NCBI RefSeq assembly: GCF_018141185.1 | Contig: NZ_CP058560.1 | Location: 1,178,001-1,242,000 of the forward strand | Reading direction: 5' to 3' | DNA: 64,000 nt | DNA from: Methanobacterium alkalithermotolerans | GTDB lineage: Archaea > Methanobacteriota > Methanobacteria > Methanobacteriales > Methanobacteriaceae | Part shown: positions 7,770 to 17,073 of the stretch, piece by piece | How the letters are laid out: each line of letters opens with the position of its first letter | Position numbering within the stretch: the stretch's first letter is position 1 | Program-made: the position numbers and the translations under genes | The notes under the pieces: generated by a model | What the model saw: only the letters and a program-made list of their open reading frames with translations | Database searches by the model: none | Told to the model about the DNA's origin: nothing

Positions 7770-10700
7770 TTGCTTCAGAAAGTAGATAAACTGGAAAAAA
7801 AAGTTATTGACCAGGACAAATTGATTGGAGATATTTTAAGCACTGTGAGTGAGGGTGTTATTTCTGTAGATAATAATCAAAATATACTTTTTTTAAATAA
7901 TGCCGCAGAGAAAATACTCCAGCGCTCTTGTGGTGAAGTATTAGGAAAGAATATATTTGATAGTTTTCCTGAATTTAAAGATTCATTGCTGGATGAATAT
8001 TGCTCCCAGGTATTAAAGGATAATATTGATATCTCATTTGAGAGTTATTTTGAAAAAAATTCTTACCCCGGATGGTATGATATTAGATTAACACCAGAAG
8101 GCCAGGAGATATGGATTTTTTTTAAAAACAGTGCTAAACAAAATGAAGTTATTAAATCACTCCAAAAAAGTGAATACCAGTATCGTAAAATAGTGGATTC
8201 CAGCTATGAAGGAATAATGGTGGTGGATAACGATTTAAATATTACACTGGTTAATTCCCAGATGGCTGAAATTTTAGAAAGTAGTGTGCCGGAAATCAGT
8301 GGTCAAACCATTTTCAAGGTTTTAGATAATGATTTACATTCAATTGCCTTGAAAATTGTGGAAAAAACTAGAAAAGGCTTAACTCATAAACAGGATTTAA
8401 GCTTTTATAATAAAAAAGGATCTCGGGAATGGATAAGGATATACAGTTCCCCTATTTTTGGTGAAGCTCAGGATTTACAGGGGGGATTAATTCTTATTAA
8501 TATCATAACCACACAAAAGGAAGTGGAAAAAAAATTAAAAGTGCAGGCCCGGGAACAAGAAGCAGTGGCCCTTTTAAGTCAACTGGCTTTATCCTGTAGT
8601 TCTCTAAGCGATCTGATGAATAAATCTATGGAAATGGTAAAGGATGTGCTGAATGTAGATTATACTAAAATAATGGAATTAACCTCAGGAGGAGATAAAT
8701 ATTACCTGAGGTATGGTACTGGATGGAACACAGGATGGGTTGGGGAAAAGTTAAAACCTGTTTTAAAAGATTCTCAGGCCAGTTACACCCTTAATTCTAA
8801 AATTCCAGTGGTGGTTAATGACTTTTCACGGGAAAAAAGATTCAAAATAACTCCTATCCTAAAAGAGCATGGCGTACAAAGCGGACTTAGTGTGACCATA
8901 GGAGATAAAAAAGAGCCTTATGGGATTTTAGGAGCCCATTGCTCCCATATAAGAAAATTTAATAATAAGGATGTTCATTTTGTTCAGTCTGTAGCCAATA
9001 TACTGGCCTATGCTGTTGAAAGGGAATTGATGGAAACCCGTCTGCGGGAAAATGAAAAATTGTACCGATTGCTGGCAGATAACGCAGTGGATATGATTTC
9101 AACCCACGATATAGAGGGTAAATACACTTATGCCTCCCCTTCCAGTTTAAAACTCCTGGGATATTCACCAGAGGAGCTTGTAGGATTAGATGCATTTAAA
9201 ATTATCCATCCAGAGGATATATGTGCCCTTCAGAGTGTTATGGCAGATATGTTCTCACAAAGAAGTTTAATTCAGGTGAATTATCGTTTAAGGCAAAAAG
9301 GAGGGGATTATATTTGGGTAGAATCCACCGCTAAAGTGGTGGAAAAAGACCACCCCGGGGAATTGATGGAAATAATTGTTATCACCCGGGATATCAGTGA
9401 CAGGGTAGATACTGAAAGTGCCCTTAAAGAATCAGAAGCGTATTACCGAACGATATTTGAAAATTCAGGTACAGCCAATATTATAGTAGAAGAAGATCGT
9501 TCCATTTCACTGGCTAACTCCCAATTTTCAGCACTTTATGGAGCTTCTAAAAAAGAAGTGGAAGGTAAAATAAAATGGCCTTCTTTTTCTCATGCAGATG
9601 AATTAAAGAAGATGGAAGAATATCATATCCATAGATCAATTAACCCGGATAAAGTGCCAAAAAGTTATGAATTCAAATTTGTGGATAAATATGAAAATGA
9701 AAAAGATGTTCATGCTACAGTTTCTTTAATTCCCGGAACCAGAAAGAGGGTGGTTTCTTTAATAAATATCACTGAAGAGAAAAAATCCAGAAGATTACTG
9801 GAATGGGAATTGAAGGTAAATAAATCACTGGCCAGAATATACTCTCCCCTGGTATCCATGAATACTTCATTAGAAAAAATTGCTTCTAGTGTATTAAAAG
9901 AATCGCTGGATTTAACCCACAGTTCTGTGGGATGGATAGGGAAATTAAAAGAAAAAGAAGGCGAAATGGACATTTTAGTCATGGAATCTGCTTCAGAAAA
10001 GGAATATGGGAAAACTAGCTTAAAATTAGGCTTAAAAGAAAAATTAAATCCTTTTTTTGAAAATTCTATGGTGGAAAAATCAGGTTTTTATGATAACCAT
10101 TTCCAGCAGGTATTTACTAAGGAAGGTTTAACTGGAGAACTTTTTTTAGATAAGATTCTTTGTGTTCCCATTATTCTGGATCAGGAAATTGTAGGGCAGA
10201 TAGTAATTTCTAATCCAGAAAAAGAATATGCAAATCATCATTTACAGGCATTAAGGAGGTTAGGAGAATTTTATGCACTGGCTATCCAGAGAAAGCAGGC
10301 TGAACAAAAAATTGAAGAATCCCTGCAGGAAAAGAAGGTGTTATTAAAGGAAATTCACCACCGGGTAAAAAATAATCTGCAGATAGTATCCAGTCTGCTG
10401 AGTTTACAGTTGCACTATGTTCATAATCCAGAAACACAGAACATTTTTATTGAAAGTCAAAACCGGGTACGTTCCATGGCCCTGATCCATGAAAAATTAT
10501 ACCGATCCAGTAACTTAGCTCGTATAAATTTCTCCAATTACGTGGAGAGTCTGGTAGAAGGATTAATAAGTAGTTATTCTAAAATTCCCGGCCAGATAAA
10601 TGTTATAATTGATATAGAAGATATATCTCTGAATATAGAAACTGCCATGCCCTGCGGACTTATAATAAATGAACTGGTTTCTAATAGTATAAAACACGGA

Positions 10701-10964
10701 TTTAAAGATCAGCTTTCAGGTGAAATTAAAATTAAAATTCAACAAGAAAAAGGAATATGCACTATTTTAATTTCAGATAATGGTTCTGGTTTTCCAGAGG
10801 ATATAGATTTTAAAAATACTAATTCCCTGGGAATGCAGCTGGTGACAAGTCTGGTTAGTCAAATAGATGGAGAAATAGAGCTAAGTACCCACAAAGGAAC
10901 CTGTTTTAGAATAATATTTGAAGAAATATTCAAAAAAGAAAATTTAAGTAATTTAGATTCTTAG
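7770..10964 (+). CDS. Multi-PAS/GAF sensor histidine kinase (HisKA_2 type)
   Basis: A very large (about 1064 residues) soluble signalling kinase with no transmembrane helix. Order of domains: short coiled coil, PAS (about 15-125), PAS (135-255), GAF (265-410), PAS (430-545), PAS (560-670), GAF (690-850), HisKA_2 dimerisation/phosphoacceptor (LKEIHHRVKNNLQIVSSLL, near 860) and HATPase_c with N box LIINELVSNSIKHGF (near 963) and G box DNGSGFPED (near 1002). The TTG at 7770 has no ribosome-binding site; the frame is open further upstream to a strong GGAGG at 7716-7720, where only a non-standard ATA (7725) would be correctly spaced. No response regulator is nearby. Its last PAS-kinase half is paralogous to the kinase at 58.2 kb. 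Confidence 0.9.
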   Translation: MLQKVDKLEKKVIDQDKLIGDILSTVSEGVISVDNNQNILFLNNAAEKILQRSCGEVLGKNIFDSFPEFKDSLLDEYCSQVLKDNIDISFESYFEKNSYPGWYDIRLTPEGQEIWIFFKNSAKQNEVIKSLQKSEYQYRKIVDSSYEGIMVVDNDLNITLVNSQMAEILESSVPEISGQTIFKVLDNDLHSIALKIVEKTRKGLTHKQDLSFYNKKGSREWIRIYSSPIFGEAQDLQGGLILINIITTQKEVEKKLKVQAREQEAVALLSQLALSCSSLSDLMNKSMEMVKDVLNVDYTKIMELTSGGDKYYLRYGTGWNTGWVGEKLKPVLKDSQASYTLNSKIPVVVNDFSREKRFKITPILKEHGVQSGLSVTIGDKKEPYGILGAHCSHIRKFNNKDVHFVQSVANILAYAVERELMETRLRENEKLYRLLADNAVDMISTHDIEGKYTYASPSSLKLLGYSPEELVGLDAFKIIHPEDICALQSVMADMFSQRSLIQVNYRLRQKGGDYIWVESTAKVVEKDHPGELMEIIVITRDISDRVDTESALKESEAYYRTIFENSGTANIIVEEDRSISLANSQFSALYGASKKEVEGKIKWPSFSHADELKKMEEYHIHRSINPDKVPKSYEFKFVDKYENEKDVHATVSLIPGTRKRVVSLINITEEKKSRRLLEWELKVNKSLARIYSPLVSMNTSLEKIASSVLKESLDLTHSSVGWIGKLKEKEGEMDILVMESASEKEYGKTSLKLGLKEKLNPFFENSMVEKSGFYDNHFQQVFTKEGLTGELFLDKILCVPIILDQEIVGQIVISNPEKEYANHHLQALRRLGEFYALAIQRKQAEQKIEESLQEKKVLLKEIHHRVKNNLQIVSSLLSLQLHYVHNPETQNIFIESQNRVRSMALIHEKLYRSSNLARINFSNYVESLVEGLISSYSKIPGQINVIIDIEDISLNIETAMPCGLIINELVSNSIKHGFKDQLSGEIKIKIQQEKGICTILISDNGSGFPEDIDFKNTNSLGMQLVTSLVSQIDGEIELSTHKGTCFRIIFEEIFKKENLSNLDS

Positions 10965-10984
10965 GATCTTAAAAAAATAATAAA

Positions 10985-11000
10985 GGACCTTTAAAGGTCC
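10985..11000 (-). terminator. Perfect 16-nt palindrome at the dapF stop
   Basis: GGACCTTTAAAGGTCC is fully self-complementary and contains the dapF stop codon (10991-10993). On the minus strand it is followed at once by TTTATTATTTTTTT, giving a hairpin plus U-tract that looks like an intrinsic terminator for lysA-dapF. On the plus strand it lies 21 nt after the kinase stop. Confidence 0.65.
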
Positions 11001-11863
11001 ATTACCATAATACCATCAAATACCAGTTTAGCATCACCCTCCATGAAAGCTCCCAGATCTTTTTTTTCCTGATAAACCTCAATTTCAAGTTCGCCACCCG
11101 GTAGATGTACCAGTACCTTTTCTTCTAATTTTTCCAACTTATTTCCTGCAATTACGCAGGAAGTAGCCCCTGTCCCACAGGCCAGGGTAGGTCCTGCTCC
11201 TCTTTCCCAGGTGACCATAATAATCTCACCAGGAGATACTATCTCCACAAAATGAACATTGGTGCGTTGAGGAAATGCAGGATGGTTTTCAATAGCCGGA
11301 CCCCATTTATCCAGATCCACCTGGCCAGCATCATCCACAAAAATAACGGCATGAGGATTTCCCACACTAAGAGCAGTCATTTGTAAGGGATTGTCTTCTA
11401 CTTTTAAGAACAGATCAATAAATTCATCTTCCACTACATCCATGGGTATCTGATCTGTTTTAAAGGTGGCTAATCCCATATTTACTTTCATGGCAACTGC
11501 CTGTCCTCTATCAATTTCCAGTTCCACGGTTTTTATTCCTGCCATGGTTTCTACTTTAATTTCATTCTGTCGGAAGATGCTGTTATCATATACGAATTTT
11601 GAAAAACAGCGAATACCGTTGCCGCACATCTCAGCTTCGCTTCCATCTGCATTAAAAATCCGGAACCGTATATCACCATCTCCCTGAGGAGGAGAAACAA
11701 ATATGACCCCATCAGCCCCCACAGAAAAACCTCTACGGCATATTTCAGCCGTTACTTCTCCTTTTTTATCTTCTTCTATGCATTCTGATTGGCTCTCATC
11801 AATAACTACATAGTCATTGCCCAGTCCATGCATCTTAGAAAATAAAATGGTTTTTTTGCTCAT
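10991..11863 (-). CDS. dapF: Diaminopimelate epimerase
   Basis: A 290-residue enzyme that interconverts LL- and meso-diaminopimelate, the penultimate step to lysine. Both catalytic cysteines sit in recognisable motifs: MCGNGIRCF in the N-terminal domain and ACGTGATSC in the C-terminal domain. The start FSKMHGLGNDYVVID is diagnostic. The gene overlaps the end of lysA by 4 nt (ATGA), so the two are translationally coupled in the order lysA-dapF. In Methanobacteriales the DAP pathway supplies lysine, which is also used in pseudomurein. Transcription probably ends at the hairpin that embeds the stop codon. Confidence 0.97.
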   Translation of the reverse strand: MSKKTILFSKMHGLGNDYVVIDESQSECIEEDKKGEVTAEICRRGFSVGADGVIFVSPPQGDGDIRFRIFNADGSEAEMCGNGIRCFSKFVYDNSIFRQNEIKVETMAGIKTVELEIDRGQAVAMKVNMGLATFKTDQIPMDVVEDEFIDLFLKVEDNPLQMTALSVGNPHAVIFVDDAGQVDLDKWGPAIENHPAFPQRTNVHFVEIVSPGEIIMVTWERGAGPTLACGTGATSCVIAGNKLEKLEEKVLVHLPGGELEIEVYQEKKDLGAFMEGDAKLVFDGIMVMDL

Positions 11864-13146
11864 TTTAAAAGCCTCGGAGGGAGTACCTGTTTATTTAATA
11901 AATCAGCAAAAGTTTCTCTTTCTCGTATAACATCAGTTTCACCATCTTTAACCAGTACTTCTGCTGGGCGTGGACGGGAGTTGTATTGAGATGCCATGGA
12001 AAAAGCATAAGCTCCTGCATTCATTATGGCTAATAAATCTCCTTCTTTTATTTCAGGCAGCAGGCGGTCCCTGGCAAATAGATCCCCGGACTCACATACA
12101 TTCCCGGCGATATCTATCTGTTCTTTTGCCGGGGCCCGGGCCTGGTTAGCCACCACGATATGGTGATAGGAACCATACATGGAAGGCCTTAAAAGTGTGT
12201 TAAAACCAGCGTCAACCCCTGCAAACTTACGATAGCTCTCTTTAATGGTATTGACTCTGGTTAGAAGGTAAGATGCATTCCCTACAATATAGCGACCTGG
12301 TTCCAGGCACATGGTTGGTTTTCCCAGACCGTAGTGTACCAATTTTTCCTTGAATAGTCCGGTAATTTCCTGGGCAAAGTTATCCAGATCCAGTTCCTCT
12401 TCATCAGGATGGTAAGGAATCCCTAATCCTCCCCCAAAATCGATGAAATCAAATTCAATCCCGGTACCCTGGGCAATGTTCCCTGCAATATCCATCAGGG
12501 TCTCCACAGCCAGCATGAATGGTTCACTCTCCAGTATTCCAGAACCAATATGGCTGTGAATACCCACCGGGTTAAATCCTAAATCCAGGGCCATTTGATA
12601 TACTTCTACTGCTTCACTTTCTTTTATCCCAAATTTACTCATTTCCCCCCCGGTTATGCAGTGTTCATGGTGACCGGCTCCTACCATAGGATTAACCCGG
12701 AAGGATATTTTAAACCCATCAGGATCCACTATTTTGGCTAATCTTTTTAATTGAGATACTGAATCCACATTGAGTCGAATTCCAGCTTCTATTGCAAACT
12801 GCATCTCCTGGTCTTTTACATTGTTTCCAGTGTATAAAACCCTGTCACCCTCAAATCCTGCCAGAAGAGAAGTGTAAATTTCCCCTGGTGAAACCGCATC
12901 TATTCCACTACCTTCTTCTTCCAGTATACGCATTACAGCCAGGTTAGTATTGGCTTTGCAGGCATAAAATATCTGAAAATCAGAATAATATTTGGAAAAA
13001 GCCTGATAAACCTTCCGGTAGTTTTCCCTGATTTTCATCTCATCAATAACATATAATGGAGTTCCATACTCCTCTGCTAACTTAGTAGAATCTGCTTGAC
13101 CAATCATTAGATGGTCTTTTTCATTAATATCTAAATCAAAACCCAT
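11860..13146 (-). CDS. lysA: Diaminopimelate decarboxylase
   Basis: A 428-residue PLP enzyme (fold type III, alanine-racemase-like) that decarboxylates meso-diaminopimelate to L-lysine. Visible: PLP-lysine motif FYACKANTN (about residue 60-68), the glycine loop FGGGLGIPY, the PLP-phosphate segment EPGRYIVGN, and the active-site CESGDLFARDR contributed across the dimer. Length is typical. It is the first gene of the lysA-dapF operon; the ATG at 13146 is preceded by GGAGGATTTCAA-like spacing (GGAGG about 7 nt upstream). Confidence 0.97.
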   Translation of the reverse strand: MGFDLDINEKDHLMIGQADSTKLAEEYGTPLYVIDEMKIRENYRKVYQAFSKYYSDFQIFYACKANTNLAVMRILEEEGSGIDAVSPGEIYTSLLAGFEGDRVLYTGNNVKDQEMQFAIEAGIRLNVDSVSQLKRLAKIVDPDGFKISFRVNPMVGAGHHEHCITGGEMSKFGIKESEAVEVYQMALDLGFNPVGIHSHIGSGILESEPFMLAVETLMDIAGNIAQGTGIEFDFIDFGGGLGIPYHPDEEELDLDNFAQEITGLFKEKLVHYGLGKPTMCLEPGRYIVGNASYLLTRVNTIKESYRKFAGVDAGFNTLLRPSMYGSYHHIVVANQARAPAKEQIDIAGNVCESGDLFARDRLLPEIKEGDLLAIMNAGAYAFSMASQYNSRPRPAEVLVKDGETDVIRERETFADLLNKQVLPPRLLK

Positions 13147-13307
13147 TTGAAATCCTCCAGAATAATAAAATTAAGAAGACATTAAATCTTTAAACTTCTT
13201 AATATATATATTTAGAAAAAAATTATGCTTCATGAAAATTATACCCTGCAAGATAAGTTATAGATATAATATTTGATAAAAATTAGTTGTGTTATGAGGA
13301 GATATTT

Positions 13308-13712
13308 ATGAAAAATCATCCCTTTAGGCTGGTGGTGCGAGCACTTATTAAAAATGAAAAGGAGCATATTCTAGTATTAAAGCGTTCAAAACACTCCCGA
13401 AGCAATCCGGGGCTCTGGGAATTACCTGGAGGGAAAGTTGAACCAGGAGAAGACTTTGATAATGCACTTGTTCGGGAAATAAAAGAAGAAACTGGTCTGG
13501 ATATTTTTCTTATAAAAGCCCTGGGTGTGGCTCAGCAGGATCATCCCCATCGACATTCAGTACATATAATCATGCAGGTCCAGGTGGAATCTGGAGAATT
13601 TAAAATAAGTGAGGAACATGAAGATTTTAAATGGGTGGCCTCAGAAGAAATAAAAACATTAAAACTGGCCAACTGGCTGGATACTTTTCTGCAAAATAAT
13701 TGCCTGGATTAA
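13308..13712 (+). CDS. NUDIX hydrolase (MutT-like)
   Basis: A 134-residue protein with a complete Nudix box, GKVEPGEDFDNALVREIKEETGLDI, fitting the GX5EX7REUXEEXGU consensus. The surrounding beta strands (VVRALIKNEKEHILVLKRS and an HPHRHSVHIIMQV segment) fit an NTP-cleaning or 8-oxo-dGTP-type hydrolase, though substrate cannot be read from the sequence. The frame opens at 13287, but the ATG at 13308 is chosen because GAGGAGAT precedes it by 5 nt. It is divergent from lysA and 26 nt upstream of an MFS gene, possibly co-transcribed. Confidence 0.9.
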   Translation: MKNHPFRLVVRALIKNEKEHILVLKRSKHSRSNPGLWELPGGKVEPGEDFDNALVREIKEETGLDIFLIKALGVAQQDHPHRHSVHIIMQVQVESGEFKISEEHEDFKWVASEEIKTLKLANWLDTFLQNNCLD

Positions 13713-13738
13713 ATCAATGATTTTTATTAAATTAGAAT

Positions 13739-15178
13739 ATGAAAACTGGTAAATATTCAGCCAAATGGTTGATACTGCTTAGTATTGCCTTAGGAACCAT
13801 TATGGTGCCAATAAATAGTAGCATCATTAATGTATCGTTGCCTTCTATAACCAGTTATTTTCAAGTTTCTATCTCCAGCGCTGAATGGATTATAACATCC
13901 TATTTACTTACTCTTTTAAGTACCGTGCTATTTTTTGGACGTTTAGGAGATTGGTGGGGACATGAAAAATTATATCTAACCGGACTTATCAGTTTCATGT
14001 TAAGTTCTATTTTATGCTCTACTGCCCCTACCCTGGAATTTCTAATTATATTCCGCGGATTACAAGGCTTGGCGGCTGCCATGATGATATCAGTTTCTTT
14101 AGGTATTGTAAAAGAAGCTTTTCCTAAACACCAGCGTGGAAAAGGATTAGGAATATATGCTGTGGCCATTGCTGCAGGACTTACCCTGGGACCCCTAATT
14201 GGTGGAATTTTAGACAGTTTGGGAAGTTGGAGATATATTTTTCTGATAAATATTCCTCTGGCCATTTTAAGTTTCAGTTTATGTTACCAGATACTAAATA
14301 GAAAACCGGGATCTAGCACCCCCTGGGATACATCAGGTACTCTCTTGCAATTTCTATCCCTATTTTTTCTGGTGTATGGGCTTAATGGATTAAAGAACGG
14401 AATTCATGGCTTAAGTTTTATTATAATTATCTCGTTTTCCGCAGGATTTCTGGTTTTATTTATCATAAATGAAATACGCATCTCCCATCCTCTTATAAAC
14501 CCCCGCATCTTTAAAAATAAAACTTTTTCTGCATTTAACCTGGCCCTATTATTCAATTATATGTGTATGTACATGTTACTATTTATAATGCCTTTTTACC
14601 TTAGTAAAGTACTTCATTTTGAGTCTCAAACTATGGGTATCCTTTTAACAGTACCGGCAGGAATGATGATGGTTTTAGCACCTGTAAGCGGGCATATTTC
14701 TGATAAAATAGGTCCACGCCCCCTGGCAGTTAGTGGTTCAGTGATCTCCATTTTTTCTTTTTATCTTTTATCAGAATTGACCATCTTCTCCAATTTTTAT
14801 GATGTATTATGGAGAATGATGTTGGTAGGTATGGGCACTGCTCTTTTTCAGGCACCTAATAATAGTGCAATTATGAATCTAGCCCGCAATGACCAGCAGG
14901 GAATTGTATCTAGTATTGTAGTTACCATGCGAAATTTAGGAATGATTTTAGGAGTTACCATTGCGGGAATATTCATAGACTGGACCATAAATCCTCAGCT
15001 TTTAGCACAGGATTTATTATTTAATCTTCAAGCATATGACTTTATTCTAGGTTTGAAGATGGTAGTGATATTTGCTTCGTTTTTAAGTTTGATAATGGCC
15101 CTGATCTCTTTAGTAGGCATACCTCGTAAAAAGATACGTCAAGCACGGATTAAAGTATTAAAAAAGATTAAAAAATAA
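13739..15178 (+). CDS. MFS transporter, DHA2 (14-TM drug:H+ antiporter) family
   Basis: A 479-residue integral membrane protein with about 14 predicted helices. N-terminal PINSSIINVSLPSI, FGRLGDWWGHEKLYL (motif A between TM2 and TM3) and FRGLQGLAAAMM (motif B region) place it in the QacA/EmrB-type DHA2 family. Such proteins export lipophilic compounds by proton exchange; the actual substrate is unknown. The C-terminus is basic and cytoplasmic (KKIRQARIKVLKKIKK). It follows the NUDIX gene by 26 nt and converges on argD. Confidence 0.9.
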   Translation: MKTGKYSAKWLILLSIALGTIMVPINSSIINVSLPSITSYFQVSISSAEWIITSYLLTLLSTVLFFGRLGDWWGHEKLYLTGLISFMLSSILCSTAPTLEFLIIFRGLQGLAAAMMISVSLGIVKEAFPKHQRGKGLGIYAVAIAAGLTLGPLIGGILDSLGSWRYIFLINIPLAILSFSLCYQILNRKPGSSTPWDTSGTLLQFLSLFFLVYGLNGLKNGIHGLSFIIIISFSAGFLVLFIINEIRISHPLINPRIFKNKTFSAFNLALLFNYMCMYMLLFIMPFYLSKVLHFESQTMGILLTVPAGMMMVLAPVSGHISDKIGPRPLAVSGSVISIFSFYLLSELTIFSNFYDVLWRMMLVGMGTALFQAPNNSAIMNLARNDQQGIVSSIVVTMRNLGMILGVTIAGIFIDWTINPQLLAQDLLFNLQAYDFILGLKMVVIFASFLSLIMALISLVGIPRKKIRQARIKVLKKIKK

Positions 15179-15188
15179 TTACCTGAAT

Positions 15189-15213
15189 TTCCAGTAAAAA
15201 ATTAGCACTGGAA
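15189..15213. terminator. Hairpin between convergent MFS and argD genes
   Basis: TTCCAGT (15189-15195) and ACTGGAA (15207-15213) form a 7-bp stem in the 74-bp gap between two convergent genes. A T-rich tract follows on the minus strand. It could serve both transcripts. Confidence 0.45.
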
Positions 15214-15252
15214 GAAATAATTAATTTTAAGAATTAAATCCCTGGTTAGAAA

Positions 15253-16428
15253 TCATGACATTTCAGCAAATACTTCATCGAGTACATTCACCACTTTATC
15301 CACCTGAGTCATGTTGATAATAAGAGGAGGAGCTAAACGTATAACCTTCCCTGCAGTGCAGTTAACCAGAACACCTTTTTCACAGGCTTTTTTAACCACA
15401 TCCGCGCAATCAATTGTGAGTTCAATTCCTATTAAAAGACCACACCCACGTATTTCTTGAATAAATGAATATTTTGATTTTAATTCTTCCAGTTTTTTCT
15501 GCAGGTAATTTCCCATTTCTTTGGATTTACTTACCAGATTTTCATCCAAAAGAACTTCAATAGCAGCCTTGGCTGCTGCACATCCTAGAGGATTACCACC
15601 AAATGTGGATCCATGATCTCCTGGATTGAAAGCTTCTGCTATCCTGGTATTGGCCATTAAAGCCGCTATAGGATATCCTCCCCCCATGGCCTTGGCCACA
15701 GTAGTGATGTCCGGTTGTATTCCCTCGTGCTGGGAGGCGAACATTTCACCGGTTCGGCCAAAACCAGTTTGAACCTCATCCAGTATTAATAAAACATCCT
15801 TCTGACGGCAAAGATTCTCCACGTCTTTTAAATAACCTTCTGGAGGCATTATAACTCCGCCTTCGCCCTGAATTGGCTCTAATATTATAGCAGCAGTATT
15901 TTCCGTGATGGCCTGAGCCAGGGCAGATATTTCACCATAGGGCACGTGTTTAAATCCATCAGGTAATGGTTGGAAGGGCGTCTTATATTTTTCCTGACCG
16001 GTGGCCGTTACCGTGGCTAAGGTTCGACCATGAAATGAATTATCAGTGGCAATAATTTCACCTTTGCCCGTGTATTTTCGGGCCAGTTTAATAGCACCTT
16101 CATTGGCCTCTGCTCCACTATTAGCTAAAAATACCTTATCATGAGGAGATATCTGAGTGAGTAATTGGGCCAATTCAGCCTGTTCCTGGGTGTAATAAAT
16201 ATTGGAGCAATGGATCATTCTCTGAGCCTGATGGCAAATGGCTAAAGTCACTTTAGGGTGAGCATGTCCCAGATTGTTCACTGCCACCCCGGCAAAACAA
16301 TCCAGATAACTGTTTCCTTCCACATCCCAAACTTCAGCTCCCTTTCCATGAGATAAAGCCAGCTTTTGCCGTCCATACGTTTGCATGACAAACTTTTGAT
16401 CCATATCCATAATTTCTTGCGTATTCAT
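15253..16428 (-). CDS. argD: Acetylornithine aminotransferase
   Basis: About 391 residues, class III PLP aminotransferase that converts N-acetylglutamate semialdehyde to N-acetylornithine in arginine synthesis. Diagnostic motifs: YLDCFAGVAVNNLGHAHP, FLANSGAEANEGAIKLARKY, DEVQTGFGRTGEMFA, and the PLP lysine in TTVAKAMGGGYPIAA. A GTG directly precedes the ATG; ATG at 16428 is chosen because AGGTGG is 4 nt upstream. Some homologues also act on succinyl-DAP or GABA, but the archaeal ArgD role is most likely. It stands alone, divergent from the cyclophilin gene. Confidence 0.93.
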   Translation of the reverse strand: MNTQEIMDMDQKFVMQTYGRQKLALSHGKGAEVWDVEGNSYLDCFAGVAVNNLGHAHPKVTLAICHQAQRMIHCSNIYYTQEQAELAQLLTQISPHDKVFLANSGAEANEGAIKLARKYTGKGEIIATDNSFHGRTLATVTATGQEKYKTPFQPLPDGFKHVPYGEISALAQAITENTAAIILEPIQGEGGVIMPPEGYLKDVENLCRQKDVLLILDEVQTGFGRTGEMFASQHEGIQPDITTVAKAMGGGYPIAALMANTRIAEAFNPGDHGSTFGGNPLGCAAAKAAIEVLLDENLVSKSKEMGNYLQKKLEELKSKYSFIQEIRGCGLLIGIELTIDCADVVKKACEKGVLVNCTAGKVIRLAPPLIINMTQVDKVVNVLDEVFAEMS

Positions 16429-16553
16429 CACACCACCTAAATCATGATAATGATATTATTTAAGGAATTCCTAAGATTGATTTATAATAATTGTCTCTGG
16501 TTATTAATAAGTGCTGCTGTAATAAATACTAGTTATCTAAAATATTAAGTACC

Positions 16554-16567
16554 GCTAAGTACTTAGC
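16554..16567. promoter_or_regulatory. Perfect 14-nt palindrome upstream of the cyclophilin gene
   Basis: GCTAAGTACTTAGC is self-complementary and sits 36-50 nt before the cyclophilin ATG, in the divergent argD/cyclophilin gap. A related half-site TTAAGTAC precedes it by a few bases. The position, near where transcription should start, suits a repressor operator. No regulator is identified. Confidence 0.4.
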
Positions 16568-16603
16568 CTGAATATTAAATAAATCAATTATCAAGGTGAT
16601 ACT

Positions 16604-17029
16604 ATGAAAAAAGCTATTATTGAAACTAAAAAAGGAATTATTGAACTGGTTTTATTTGAAGAAGACGCCCCTAACACCGTGGCCAACTTTGAAAAGTTAG
16701 CCAATGATGGATTTTATAATGGATTAACTTTTCACCGGGTTATTCCTGATTTTGTAATTCAAGGCGGATGTCCTAAAGGTAATGGAACAGGAGGACCGGG
16801 TTACACCATAAAATGTGAGATAAACCCTAATAAACATGTTAAAGGGGCATTGTCAATGGCCCATGCAGGTAAAGATACCGGTGGAAGCCAGTTTTTTATA
16901 ACCCACTCTCCTCAACCTCATCTGGATGGAGTGCACACCGTTTTTGGCAAAGTCACCAGGGGAATGGAAGTGGTGAATGCCATAAAAGAAAATGATGTTA
17001 TGACTTCTGTGAAAGTAATTGATGAATAA
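16604..17029 (+). CDS. Peptidyl-prolyl cis-trans isomerase, cyclophilin type
   Basis: A 141-residue single-domain cyclophilin. It carries FHRVIPDFVIQGGCPKGNGT (active-site Arg, Phe and Gln), ALSMAHAG, GSQFFITHSPQPHLDGVHTV and FGKVTRGMEVV. These are the residues lining the proline-binding pocket. No signal peptide, so it is cytosolic. Short compared with eukaryotic cyclophilins (about 165) but usual for archaeal and bacterial minimal forms. AAGGTGAT lies 6 nt before the ATG. The stop codon is embedded in a hairpin. Confidence 0.96.
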   Translation: MKKAIIETKKGIIELVLFEEDAPNTVANFEKLANDGFYNGLTFHRVIPDFVIQGGCPKGNGTGGPGYTIKCEINPNKHVKGALSMAHAGKDTGGSQFFITHSPQPHLDGVHTVFGKVTRGMEVVNAIKENDVMTSVKVIDE

Positions 17030-17039
17030 AATATTCATC
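17021..17039 (+). terminator. Hairpin plus T-tract at the cyclophilin stop
   Basis: GATGAATA-AAA-TATTCATC is a perfect 8-bp stem that includes the cyclophilin stop codon (17027-17029) and is followed by CCTGTTTTTTT. It looks like an intrinsic-type terminator. Confidence 0.6.
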
Positions 17040-17073
17040 TACCCTGTTTTTTTAAAAAAAAGATATAAATTTA

